The notes under the pieces: model-generated
Told to the model about the DNA's origin: nothing
Database searches by the model: none
Seen by the model: the letters and a program-made list of their open reading frames with translations, nothing else
In this document: piece by piece, positions 1 through 8,043 of the stretch
Numbering within the stretch: the stretch's first letter is position 1
How the letters are laid out: every line of letters starts with the position of its first letter
Source: Pseudomonadota bacterium
GTDB taxonomy: Bacteria; Pseudomonadota; Alphaproteobacteria; Sphingomonadales; Sphingomonadaceae
DNA: 64,000 bases
Reading direction: 5' to 3'
Assembly: GCA_023423655.1 (NCBI GenBank)
Contig: JAFAFE010000001.1
Coordinates: forward strand, 124,001-188,000
Made by a program: the position numbers and the translations under genes

Positions 1-1244
1 CCATGCCCGTCGAGCGCGGGGAGCAGGCTTTCCAGCAAAGGCGGAACCCCTTGGGTGCGGCCCAATTTTTCGCGGAGCAGCCGCGCATGGTGGAGACCAT
101 CGCGCACCTGTCCCAAATCGCGCGGCGATCCGCGTCCGGCGACAATCCGCCCTAAAGCGCGGCCAATATCGGGGAGTGCTTTTAACTCTCCCCGCACCGC
201 GGCGCGCAGGCCGTCATCATCATGGAACCAGCGGAGAAGAGCGAGCCGCGCCTCAATCGCGTCGCGGTCAAGCAAGGGCGCGGACAGATCACTCGCCAGC
301 ACCCGCGCGCCCGCGCCCGTCACCGTGCGATCAATCGTTGCAAGCAGGCTCCCGCTGCGCTCGCCCGACGCGGTGCGGGTAATTTCAAGGCTGTCGCGCG
401 TCGCTGCATCAATCAGCATATGCCGCGCCGCCGTGCGCTGCACCGGCGCTTGCAGATAGGGCATCGTTCCACGTGAAACATGGTCGGCATAGGCAAGAAG
501 ACCGCCAATCGCGCCGAGTTCCGCCCGATCAAACGCGCCGAAACCGTCAAGTGTCGCCACGCCGAAATGCTGTTTCGCGACCGTCTCGCCGCGCGCCGAC
601 TGGAAGGTCGAGGCGGGGCGTTCGACGATTTGCGCGGCCGTGACGCGCCCGCCCAGCGCCGCCCCTTCGGCGACCACCACTTCGGACGGCATCAACCGCG
701 CAATTTCGGCATCAAGCGCGGCAGGCGCGATGGCCGATACTTCAAACCGGCCGGTCGAAATATCCGCCGCTGCGAGCGCCATTTTGCCGCCGGCTTCGGC
801 CAATGCCACCAGCCAGTTGGCACTTCTGGAATCGAGCAGGCTTTCCTCGGTCAAAGTGCCCGCCGTCACAAAGCGGATGATATCGCGGTTGACGAGCGCC
901 TTGGACCCCATCCGCGCTTTGGCTTCTGCGGGCGTTTCGGTCTGTTCGGCAATCGCGACGCGGTGGCCTGCCTTGATGAGCCTTGCAAGATAGCCTTCCG
1001 CCGCATGGGCCGGAACCCCGCACATCGGCACCGGATTGCCCCCGCTCTCCCCGCGCGCGGTCAGTGCGATGTCCAGCACTTGCGCTGCCACCTTGGCGTC
1101 ATCGTAAAATAGCTCGAAAAAATCGCCCATGCGATAAAAGAGCAGGCAATCGGGCGCTTGTGCCTTCAATGCAAAATATTGCGCCATCATCGGCGTCAAT
1201 GCGGTTGCATCTTTGGATTTTGCTGTAGGTTTTTTGTCCGCCAT
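1..1244 (-). CDS. mutS: DNA mismatch repair protein MutS (partial, N-terminal 414 residues)
   Basis: MutS binds mismatches and small loops and starts methyl-independent or methyl-directed repair together with MutL. The frame is open from an ATG at 1244 to the left edge, so only the N-terminal half is present. The N-terminus reads through MAQYFALKAQAPDCLLFYR into MGDFFELFYDDA. This holds the mismatch-reading F-x-E motif (Phe42, Glu44), followed by CGVPAHAAEGYLARLI, a typical MutS domain I signature. The connector and the start of the core domain follow, and the ATPase domain lies outside the window. The Shine-Dalgarno sequence is weak (TCCAAG). The gene diverges from maeB across 168 bp in which I see no clear operator. 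Confidence 0.95.
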   Translation of the reverse strand, partial: MADKKPTAKSKDATALTPMMAQYFALKAQAPDCLLFYRMGDFFELFYDDAKVAAQVLDIALTARGESGGNPVPMCGVPAHAAEGYLARLIKAGHRVAIAEQTETPAEAKARMGSKALVNRDIIRFVTAGTLTEESLLDSRSANWLVALAEAGGKMALAAADISTGRFEVSAIAPAALDAEIARLMPSEVVVAEGAALGGRVTAAQIVERPASTFQSARGETVAKQHFGVATLDGFGAFDRAELGAIGGLLAYADHVSRGTMPYLQAPVQRTAARHMLIDAATRDSLEITRTASGERSGSLLATIDRTVTGAGARVLASDLSAPLLDRDAIEARLALLRWFHDDDGLRAAVRGELKALPDIGRALGRIVAGRGSPRDLGQVRDGLHHARLLREKLGRTQGVPPLLESLLPALDGH

Positions 1245-1412
1245 CTTGGAGCTTGCGATAGCGAAGCGCGCGCACAAGGCAAAGGGGGATTCACTTTTCA
1301 TAGTGCCGACCGACCGGATGGCCCAAGCTTTCGCCGCACAATCTCCCGCTGCCCCATTGGCATTTGCGCCGCAGCGTTCTAGAGCAAGGGAGAAGAAGGA
1401 GACCTTACCCCC

Positions 1413-3674
1413 ATGACCGAGAGCGACGTCCAATTTTCCGACCGCGAAGCCCTGTTGTTTCACAGCCAGGGACGACCGGGGAAGATAGAGATTGTCGCGT
1501 CCAAGCCCATGGCGACGCAGCGCGACTTGAGCCTTGCCTATTCGCCCGGCGTTGCGGTCCCGGTGCTGGCCATCGCCGAAGATCCGGCGACCGCTTATGA
1601 TTATACCAGCAAGGGCAATCTGGTCGCGGTGATTTCGAACGGCACCGCTATCCTTGGCCTCGGCAATCTCGGCGCGCTCGCGTCCAAGCCGGTGATGGAG
1701 GGCAAGTCGGTCCTGTTCAAACGCTTTGCCGATGTCGATTCCATCGACATTGAAGTGAACACCGAAGAGGTGGAAGCGTTCGTCAATGCGGTGGCATTGT
1801 TGGAGCCAAGCTTTGGCGGCATCAATCTTGAAGATATTGCGGCGCCTTCCTGTTTCATCATCGAACAGATGTTGAAAGAGCGGATGAATATTCCGGTATT
1901 CCATGACGACCAGCACGGCACCGCGATCATTACGGCGGCGGGCCTTATCAATGCGTGCCATCTGACCGGCCGCAACCTTGCCGACATTAAAGTCGTGGTG
2001 AACGGCGCAGGCGCGGCAGCGATTGCCTGCACCGAGCTTATCAAGGCGATGGGCGTCAAACATGAAAATGTCATCATGTGCGACCGCAAGGGCACCATTT
2101 ATCAAGGCCGCACCGAAGGCATGGACCAGTGGAAATCCGCCCATGCGGTGCCGACCGATGCGCGCACCTTGAAGGAAGCCTTGCTCGGCGCGGATGTGTT
2201 TTTGGGGCTGTCGGCGGCGAAAGCCGTGTCGCCCGATATGGTCGCGCATATGGCCCCCGCGCCGATCATCTTTGCGATGGCCAATCCGGAGCCGGAAATC
2301 TCGCCGCCCGAAGCCAAGGCCGCGCGCCCCGATGCGATCATCGCGACGGGCCGGTCGGATTATCCCAATCAGGTCAATAATGTGCTGGGCTTTCCCTTCA
2401 TCTTCCGCGGTGCGCTCGATGTGCGTGCGACCACGATCAACGAGGATATGAAGATTGCCGCGGCCAATGCGATAGCCCAGCTTGCGCGCGAGCAAGTGCC
2501 TGAAGAAGTGGCGGTCGCTTATGGCGGCATGAACCATAGCTTCGGCCCCGAATATATCATTCCCGCGCCGTTCGACCCGCGCCTCATGGAACTGGTTCCG
2601 GCAGCGGTTGCGCAAGCGGCGATGGATAGCGGGGTCGCGCAAAAGCCGATCGAAAATATGGCCGCTTACCGCCAGCAGCTTAAAGCGCGGCTCAACCCGA
2701 CCACATCGGTCTTAAGCCTTGCTTATGATGCGGCGCGCGCCAATCCCAAGCGCGTCCTGTTTGCCGAAGGTGAAGAAGAAGTTGTCCTGCGCGCAGCGGT
2801 CGAATTTAAAAATGGCGGCTATGGCACGCCGGTGCTGGTCGGGCGCGACACGGTGCGCGAGCGGTTGAAAGCGATGGGCGTTGCCGACGCTGATGATTAT
2901 GAAATCCATAACAGCGTCAATTCGCCCTTGGTCGCCGAAATGGTCGACCGGCTTTATGCGCGATTGGGGCGGCGCGGCTATTTGCGGCGCGATATTGAAC
3001 GCATGGTCAACCGCGACCGCAATGTGTTCGGCGCTTTATTGCTCCAGATGGACCTTGCCGATGCGATGATTACCGGCACGACCCGGCCTTTTGCGCAGAC
3101 GATGCGCGAAGTGCGCCGCGTGCTCGACCATCGCGAAGATGCAACCCCGTTCGGCGTCCATGTGCTGGTCGGCCAGTCGCACACCGTGTTCATCGCCGAC
3201 ACGACCGTCAATGAACGGCCCAATGCGGCGATGCTTGCGCAAATCGCCAAGCGCACCGCCAAGGTTGCGCGCGCGATGGGCCATGAACCGCGCGTTGCGT
3301 TCCTGTCCTATTCGAACTTCGGCAATCCGCCGGGCAATTGGCTCGACAATATCCGCGATGCGGTGGCCTTGCTCGACACCGAACAGGTCGAATTTGAATA
3401 TGACGGCGAAATGGCTCCCGATGTGGCGCTCAACATGAAGTTGATGGCCAATTATCCGTTCTGCCGCCTGACGGGACCGGCCAATATCCTCATCATGCCG
3501 GGGCTGCAATCGGCCAATATTTCGGCCAAATTGCTACGCGAACTGGGCGGCGATTCGGTCATCGGCCCGATGCTCATCGGCATGGAAAAGCCGGTGCAGA
3601 TCGCCACTATGTCGTCCACCGCGTCGGACCTTGTGACCCTCGCCGTGCTGGCAGGCAGCGGGATTGCGCAATAA
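1413..3674 (+). CDS. maeB: NADP-dependent malic enzyme, malic enzyme-phosphotransacetylase fusion (MaeB)
   Basis: The enzyme oxidatively decarboxylates malate to pyruvate, supplying NADPH and linking the TCA cycle to gluconeogenesis. At 753 residues it has the long MaeB architecture. The malic N-terminal domain holds the catalytic tyrosine in AYSPGVAVPVLAIAEDP near residue 43 and the metal/substrate motif DDQHGTAI. An NAD(P)-binding Rossmann segment, VVNGAGAAAIACTELI, follows. From about residue 430 there is a phosphotransacetylase-like domain, which in this family is regulatory and generally lacks PTA activity. AAGGAG precedes the ATG by about 11 bases. The gene is monocistronic and is followed by a palindromic repeat. 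Confidence 0.95.
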   Translation: MTESDVQFSDREALLFHSQGRPGKIEIVASKPMATQRDLSLAYSPGVAVPVLAIAEDPATAYDYTSKGNLVAVISNGTAILGLGNLGALASKPVMEGKSVLFKRFADVDSIDIEVNTEEVEAFVNAVALLEPSFGGINLEDIAAPSCFIIEQMLKERMNIPVFHDDQHGTAIITAAGLINACHLTGRNLADIKVVVNGAGAAAIACTELIKAMGVKHENVIMCDRKGTIYQGRTEGMDQWKSAHAVPTDARTLKEALLGADVFLGLSAAKAVSPDMVAHMAPAPIIFAMANPEPEISPPEAKAARPDAIIATGRSDYPNQVNNVLGFPFIFRGALDVRATTINEDMKIAAANAIAQLAREQVPEEVAVAYGGMNHSFGPEYIIPAPFDPRLMELVPAAVAQAAMDSGVAQKPIENMAAYRQQLKARLNPTTSVLSLAYDAARANPKRVLFAEGEEEVVLRAAVEFKNGGYGTPVLVGRDTVRERLKAMGVADADDYEIHNSVNSPLVAEMVDRLYARLGRRGYLRRDIERMVNRDRNVFGALLLQMDLADAMITGTTRPFAQTMREVRRVLDHREDATPFGVHVLVGQSHTVFIADTTVNERPNAAMLAQIAKRTAKVARAMGHEPRVAFLSYSNFGNPPGNWLDNIRDAVALLDTEQVEFEYDGEMAPDVALNMKLMANYPFCRLTGPANILIMPGLQSANISAKLLRELGGDSVIGPMLIGMEKPVQIATMSSTASDLVTLAVLAGSGIAQ

Positions 3675-3692
3675 GTCTGGATTATTTTCCGT

Positions 3693-3783
3693 CGTCATCC
3701 CCGGCTTGACCGGGGATCCATCTCCGAACCATTCGGTTTGCGACGCGGTCAGGGGATGGATTCCCGCTTTCGCGGGAATGACG
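3693..3783. repeat. Palindromic intergenic repeat, family A (copy 1)
   Basis: The element runs from CGTCAT to ATGACG. A first stem-loop (CCCCGGCTTGACCGGGG) is followed by ATCCATCT. After a spacer, GATGGAT leads into a second stem-loop (TCCCGCTTTCGCGGGA). The two halves are inverted copies of one half-site, so the whole element is a palindrome containing two smaller ones. Related copies lie at 34695, 56442, 61707 and 62160, with a diverged one inside pheT. It separates maeB from the convergent bamE. Confidence 0.85.
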
Positions 3784-3863
3784 GAGTTTTGGATATTAGA
3801 CGGGGCTTTTATATTAGAAGCCCGGCACCCGCTAATTAATGGGCTAAATAAACAGCCTAAGCC

Positions 3864-4367
3864 TTAATTATTCGCGCCTGGTGCCGTTGCGCCGTTAACC
3901 GCGCCGATATTGCCGAAAATATCTTCGAGCAACGTGCGGTGACGGCCAAGGGTCGGGGTTTTGTCTCCGACCGGCGACAGATGCGCGACGGTTTCGATGC
4001 CGGTGCGGTCGACCGCTGCAACATTGCCTGCCGGATCGAAGGTCACGCGCAGCACCGATTGTTCGACCGCGCGCGGGTCGGCAAAGGCAAGCTGGCGGGT
4101 TTCGCGCGACAGATAATACCATTGATTGTCGCCCGTGCCGAACTGGCCGGTAAAGGTCGGACGGCCCAAAGTGCGCTCGACCGATTCCCGATTGTCGATG
4201 CCGGGTTGCACCGCGTCGGTCAGCGTTTTGTCCATGATGAAGCCCTGATGCCCGCGAATCCGCGCGCAACCGGTGGTGGCCAGCATCGCCAGCGCGAGCG
4301 TTCCTGCAATCAGCAGACGGCCAGAAATCATGCGGCGCGACGCTTCAGCCGGGCGGGTGTTCAACAT
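3864..4367 (-). CDS. bamE: Outer membrane protein assembly factor BamE (SmpA/OmlA lipoprotein)
   Basis: BamE is the small lipoprotein of the BAM complex that inserts beta-barrel proteins into the outer membrane. I place the start at 4367 because AGGAG lies eight bases upstream; this gives 167 residues. A basic N-terminus leads to a hydrophobic stretch ending in the lipobox LATTGC. The SmpA/OmlA fold follows: a segment on tandem use of a G-x-x-R-x-x-V-E-R-x-L-G pattern (IDNRESVERTLGRPTF) and a WYYLSRETRQLAF strand. Alphaproteobacterial BamE proteins are often longer at the C-terminus than the E. coli one, as here. It is divergent from the cytochrome chaperone gene. Confidence 0.9.
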   Translation of the reverse strand: MLNTRPAEASRRMISGRLLIAGTLALAMLATTGCARIRGHQGFIMDKTLTDAVQPGIDNRESVERTLGRPTFTGQFGTGDNQWYYLSRETRQLAFADPRAVEQSVLRVTFDPAGNVAAVDRTGIETVAHLSPVGDKTPTLGRHRTLLEDIFGNIGAVNGATAPGANN

Positions 4368-4493
4368 ACTCGTAACTCCTGAGTGTCCGGTCGCCCGGAA
4401 CCTTTGTCCATCCCATAGGCCAAGCGGCGCGTTCCTGACAAGCGCCAAGCAGCATCTGGCACTCTATCCCGTTTTGGCTTACAGCGCGAACCC

Positions 4494-5045
4494 ATGTCCT
4501 TTTTGTCCAAATTTCTGAACCGGTCCGATCCGCGCGAAGCGATGCTCCCCCTCTATAATGCGGTCGTCGCCGAAGCGCGGCGGGTGCATTGGTATAGTGC
4601 GGGCGGCGTCCCCGATACGCGCGAAGGCCGGTTCGAGATGGTAGCGGCTCTATTGTCGCTGACCTTGCTCGGACTTGAACGGGACGAAGCGCAAACGCAA
4701 AATAGCGTGTTCCTCACCGAATTATTTGTCGAGGATATGGACGGGCAACTGCGCCAGTTCGGCATTGGCGACATGATTGTCGGCAAACATATCGGCAAAT
4801 TGATGAGCGCGCTGGGCGGAAGGCTGGGCGCCTATCGCGCCGCGCTGGATGGCAGCGATGCCTGGGATGCGGTCGTGACCCGTAATATCTGGGGCGGCGA
4901 AGAGGCCCCCGCAGAGCAGCGCGCCCATGTAATTGCCGGTCTCAAAGCCTATGCAACATCGCTAGGCGCAATGGATATGGCGCAGCTTGTGACGGGCCAT
5001 GTGCCGGACACCCATGACGCGCAGGATAAGGAGCAACCGGCATGA
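4494..5045 (+). CDS. Ubiquinol-cytochrome c chaperone family protein
   Basis: A 183-residue protein of the Cbp3/UQCC1 type (ubiquinol-cytochrome c chaperone domain), thought to help assemble cytochrome b into the bc1 complex. The family features are visible: an N-terminal LYNAVVAEARRVHWY, then GRFEMVAALLSLTLLGL, and the acidic FLTELFVEDMDGQLRQFGIGD, the most conserved block. It is soluble, with no signal peptide or membrane segment. Its stop codon overlaps the start of the DUF177 gene by ATGA, so the two are probably translated together. This pair is commonly seen in alphaproteobacteria. Confidence 0.9.
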   Translation: MSFLSKFLNRSDPREAMLPLYNAVVAEARRVHWYSAGGVPDTREGRFEMVAALLSLTLLGLERDEAQTQNSVFLTELFVEDMDGQLRQFGIGDMIVGKHIGKLMSALGGRLGAYRAALDGSDAWDAVVTRNIWGGEEAPAEQRAHVIAGLKAYATSLGAMDMAQLVTGHVPDTHDAQDKEQPA

Positions 5046-5611
5046 GCGGCAAAAATCCTGCGGCCCCGGTCGCCCCTGAATTTTCGCGTGTCTATCGTTT
5101 GACCCAGTTGAAACAGCAACCGCTGACCGTCGAACTAAACGCGGATGACGCCGAACGGGCCGCGCTTGCCAGACGGTTCGGACTGGTCAGCCTTGACCAA
5201 TTGGACGCCGAGGTCGTGCTGACCGCAGAGGGCGAAGATGTTCTGGCAGACGGCCATTTGCGCGCCAAGGTTGAACAGGCCTGCGTCGCGACGGGTGAGC
5301 CGATTGCGGTGACGCTGTATGAACCGATCAGCTTGCGCTTTTCGCCCGAACCCGACCAGGTGCAAGACGAGGCCGATGAAGAAATGGCGGAAAGCTCCGC
5401 CGATATTGATGATCGTGACCTTGTCCATTTTGAAGATGCGGCGATTGATATAGGCGAAGCCGTCGCCCAAACCTTATTGCTCTCGCTCGACCCCTATCCC
5501 CGCAGCCCGGACGCCGATGCGTTCCTCAAGCAAAAAGGCGTGGTAAGCGAAGAAGATGCCGGCCCGTTCGGCGCACTGGCAGGTTTGCGGGACAAGCTTT
5601 CGGGGAAATAG
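5042..5611 (+). CDS. YceD/DUF177 family protein
   Basis: A 189-residue DUF177 (YceD) protein. In other bacteria and plants the family is linked to 23S rRNA accumulation or processing, but its mechanism is not settled. The family core is visible: an N-terminal region rich in leucine and acidic residues, VEQACVATGEPIAVTLYEPI (the conserved C-V-x-T-G/L-E-P segment), and the C-terminal GEAVAQTLLLSLDPYPRSP motif. Single cysteines replace the paired ones seen in some homologues. The gene overlaps its upstream neighbour by four bases. In many genomes rpmF follows this gene; here a palindromic repeat follows instead. Confidence 0.85.
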   Translation: MSGKNPAAPVAPEFSRVYRLTQLKQQPLTVELNADDAERAALARRFGLVSLDQLDAEVVLTAEGEDVLADGHLRAKVEQACVATGEPIAVTLYEPISLRFSPEPDQVQDEADEEMAESSADIDDRDLVHFEDAAIDIGEAVAQTLLLSLDPYPRSPDADAFLKQKGVVSEEDAGPFGALAGLRDKLSGK

Positions 5612-5661
5612 GCCGGATGCAAGTAAGCGTCTCGCCACGCTCGGCTTGGGCAAAAACCTTA

Positions 5662-5824
5662 GATCCTCCCCGAGCTTGCTCGGGGAGGGGGACCGTTCGC
5701 CGTTAGGCGAATGGTGGAGGGGTCATGCGATTGCTTAAGCAATCGCGCGAGGCTTTGCCTCGCATAACCCCTCCGTCACGCGCTACGCGCGCGCCACCTC
5801 CCCAAGACAAGCTTGGGGAGGAAC
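5662..5824. repeat. Palindromic intergenic repeat, family C (long copy)
   Basis: A nested palindrome. CCTCCCCGAGCTTGCTCGGGGAGG forms the left hairpin and CCTCCCCAAGACAAGCTTGGGGAGG the right one. Between them lie an internal hairpin around GCGATTGCTTAAGCAATCGC and the inverted pair GGAGGGG / CCCCTCC. Fragments of the same family occur at 7217-7319 and 45224-45257. The element fills most of the gap before the acyl-CoA dehydrogenase and supplies spurious upstream start codons for that gene. The interval 5825-5986 holds a degenerate continuation and the promoter region. Confidence 0.8.
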
Positions 5825-5986
5825 TTTTGTGATATGGCCCAAGACAAGCTTGGCGAGGATCTCAAGGTAAGCGGTCCAAGACAAGTCCCAGAGCCCCCAC
5901 CCACTTACCCCGCTGTCAATAAAGGTTGCACCGCGCAGCTTTTTCGCTTTTCTATGCTGCGTAAAGGCAAAACAGGAGAGGCGGGA

Positions 5987-7186
5987 ATGGTAGCGATGGT
6001 GTCAGGGCAAAATCCCGGCATGGATGCGGATATTTTCGATGCGTTTATCGACCAGCTCAAACGCTATGTGCGCGAGCGGCTGATTCCGGCGGAAGAGGCG
6101 GTGATCGCGGCGGACCGCGTACCCGACGATATTCTCGACGAAATGCGGGCGATGGGCTTGTTCGGAATTACTATCCCGCAAGATTATGGCGGCGCGGGGA
6201 TGAATGTCAGCCAATATATCGAAACGGTGATGCAGTTAAGCTATGCCGCGCCTGCTTTCCGTTCGACCATGTCGATCAATGTCGGCATGGTGACGAGCGG
6301 CATCAAAAATTTCGGCACGCCCGAACAAAAAGCCCATTGGCTTCCGCGCATCGCGAGCGGCGAGATTGCGAGTTTTGGCCTTACCGAACCCGGCTCCGGC
6401 TCCGATTCCGCCGCGATGCAGACCTTCGCGCGCGCCGACGGCAACGGCTATGTGCTGAACGGCACCAAACGCTATATTACCAACGCGCCGCACGCGAAGA
6501 TTGCGCTCATCATGGCGCGCACCTCCAAAGAGCCGCTCCCCAAAAACGCGCATGTCAGCGCCTTCATCATCGACTTGGGAACGCCCGGCATTTCGGTCGG
6601 CAGTCCGGACAAGAAAATGGGGCAAGCAGGCGCGCATATTGCCGACATCATCATGGAGAATGTCCATGTGCCGGGCGACGCGCTGATCGGCGGGGTGGAA
6701 GGGCAGGGGTTCAAGACCGCGATGCAGAGCCTTGATAATGGTCGGCTGTCGGTCGCGGCGATGGGCGTCGGCATGGGACGGCGCGCGCTCGATTCAGCGC
6801 TGCGCTATGCCAATGAGCGCAAGGCTTTTGGCGAACCGATTGCCAATTTCCAGCTCATCCAGGCGATGCTGGCGGATAGCGATGCCGAACTTTATGCTGC
6901 CGAATGTATGATTGCGGACGCTGCCGCGCGCGCGGACAGGGGCGAAAATATCATCCGCAAGGCGGCCGCTGCCAAAATGTTCGCGACCGAAACCTGTGGC
7001 CGCGTGGTCGACCGTTGCGTTCAGATTTACGGCGGCGCAGGCTATCTCGCCGAATATGACGCCGAACGCTTCTTCCGCGACGCAAGGATTTTGCGGATTT
7101 ACGAAGGCACGACCCAGATCATGCAGTTGCAGGTCGCGAAGCAACTCCTGCGCGCTTTTGCGGAGGATGGCACGGGGTGGGGGTGA
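5987..7186 (+). CDS. Acyl-CoA dehydrogenase family protein
   Basis: An FAD-dependent acyl-CoA dehydrogenase of 399 residues that would introduce an alpha-beta double bond into an acyl-CoA thioester. Visible family signatures are FGLTEPGSGSDSAAMQTFA (FAD/substrate binding) and, near the C-terminus, QIYGGAGYLAEYDAERFFRD followed by RILRIYEGTTQIM. The last contains the usual catalytic-base glutamate of the short/medium-chain and branched-chain types. The reading frame stays open upstream into the repeat. The ATG at 5987 is chosen because AGGAGAGG sits just before it and the length fits the family. Substrate specificity cannot be read. It stands alone, followed by another family C repeat. Confidence 0.92.
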   Translation: MVAMVSGQNPGMDADIFDAFIDQLKRYVRERLIPAEEAVIAADRVPDDILDEMRAMGLFGITIPQDYGGAGMNVSQYIETVMQLSYAAPAFRSTMSINVGMVTSGIKNFGTPEQKAHWLPRIASGEIASFGLTEPGSGSDSAAMQTFARADGNGYVLNGTKRYITNAPHAKIALIMARTSKEPLPKNAHVSAFIIDLGTPGISVGSPDKKMGQAGAHIADIIMENVHVPGDALIGGVEGQGFKTAMQSLDNGRLSVAAMGVGMGRRALDSALRYANERKAFGEPIANFQLIQAMLADSDAELYAAECMIADAAARADRGENIIRKAAAAKMFATETCGRVVDRCVQIYGGAGYLAEYDAERFFRDARILRIYEGTTQIMQLQVAKQLLRAFAEDGTGWG

Positions 7187-7216
7187 AAAGGGAGAAGCCC
7201 CTTGGGCCTAAGACAA

Positions 7217-7319
7217 AGATCCTCCCCAAGCTTGCTTGGGCCAATGCTATATAAAGATCCTCCCCGAGCTTGCTCGGGGAGGATTTAAAATTCCGGCCCA
7301 AACAAGCTTGGGGAGGAAC
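7217..7319. repeat. Palindromic intergenic repeat, family C (rearranged copy)
   Basis: Contains GATCCTCCCCAAGCTTGCTTGGG, then a second full hairpin CCTCCCCGAGCTTGCTCGGGGAGG and a half-site CAAGCTTGGGGAGGA. It lies between the convergent acyl-CoA dehydrogenase and SRPBCC genes and could also act as a transcription stop, although no clear T-run follows on either strand. Confidence 0.75.
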
Positions 7320-7793
7320 TCAAACATAAGCGCCCTTCCTCAAATTAATCCCATATTCGAGCCAAGCCTTCATCGCGCACAGCATTTGCGACCAGCCCAT
7401 GCAATTGCCATAGCTGGCCTTGAGGCCTTCAGGTGTATCGGACCATCCGCCTTCGCTGACCGTCACCTTGGTGCGCATCCCGTTGTCGAGCGGTTCGAAA
7501 CGGAAATGCACTTCGGTTTTGAGCGCGGTGCCCTCCTGTTTTTCATTGTTGGTTTTTTCATTGCTGTCCCAACGGAAGGCGATGCTCTCATTGGGTGTTG
7601 CCTCGATAATCTCCACCGGAAAAGGTCCGGGGAAATCGGCAAATTCCCATGTGACCGTTGCACCTGTTTCGGCGCGGCCCTTGGCGCCTGCGGTGGTGAA
7701 ATAAGCGGATAAGCGCGCCGGGTCCGCGACCGCTTCATAGGCCAGCGCGGGCGGTTTATCGACGATGATGAACACTTCAAAGGATGGGGTCAT
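7320..7793 (-). CDS. SRPBCC (AHSA1-like) domain protein
   Basis: A 157-residue single-domain protein of the SRPBCC superfamily, nearest to the Aha1 C-terminal-like (AHSA1) group. These are ligand-binding helix-grip folds with varied and mostly unknown roles. Sequence signs are the N-terminal FEVFIIVDKPPALAYEAVAD followed by ARLSAYFT, a mid segment on VTWEFADFPGPFPVEIIE, EVHFRFEPLDNGMRTKVTVSE, and the C-terminal GWSQMLCAMKAWLEYGI helix. The ATG at 7793 is preceded by AGAGG at a good distance; the open frame upstream comes from repeat DNA. No function is assigned beyond the fold. Confidence 0.85.
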   Translation of the reverse strand: MTPSFEVFIIVDKPPALAYEAVADPARLSAYFTTAGAKGRAETGATVTWEFADFPGPFPVEIIEATPNESIAFRWDSNEKTNNEKQEGTALKTEVHFRFEPLDNGMRTKVTVSEGGWSDTPEGLKASYGNCMGWSQMLCAMKAWLEYGINLRKGAYV

Positions 7794-7805
7794 AGTTATC
7801 CTCTT

Positions 7806-7953
7806 AACTCCCCTCCCGCTTGCGGCAGGGGTAGGGGGAGGGTCTGTCGGCAAGCATTGCGCCTACCTCTGCCCTCCCCGACTGCGACTAAGAATTTTCA
7901 CTTACGTTCAAATTCCTAAGTCTGCGTTGCCCCTCCCGCAAGCGGGAGGGATA
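7806..7953. repeat. Palindromic intergenic repeat, family D
   Basis: CCCCTCCCGCTTGCGGCAGGGG at the left and CCCCTCCCGCAAGCGGGAGGG at the right are related inverted half-sites, with GAGGGTCTGTCGG and GCCCTCCCCGACTGCG between them. A looser relative, including CTCGCAAGCGGGAGGGG, lies at about 25440-25560. It separates the SRPBCC gene from recQ. Confidence 0.65.
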
Positions 7954-8043
7954 GGTGCTGCATCAACGCGCCGCATCCTCCTTTGTTGCGCATAAACAAT
8001 CGACACCCTTCCCCCCTACTCCCCGCTGCGCTAGGGACGCGGC

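Noticed and set aside
3664..3867. Short frame after maeB translating to a peptide with WIPAFAGMTEF
   Set aside because: This is the known look of a translated palindromic repeat; it starts inside maeB and covers the family A element.
5640..7320. Possible CRISPR-like or clustered repeat array
   Set aside because: Units are hairpins with irregular spacing and no uniform spacers, and no cas genes are nearby. They are dispersed palindromes.
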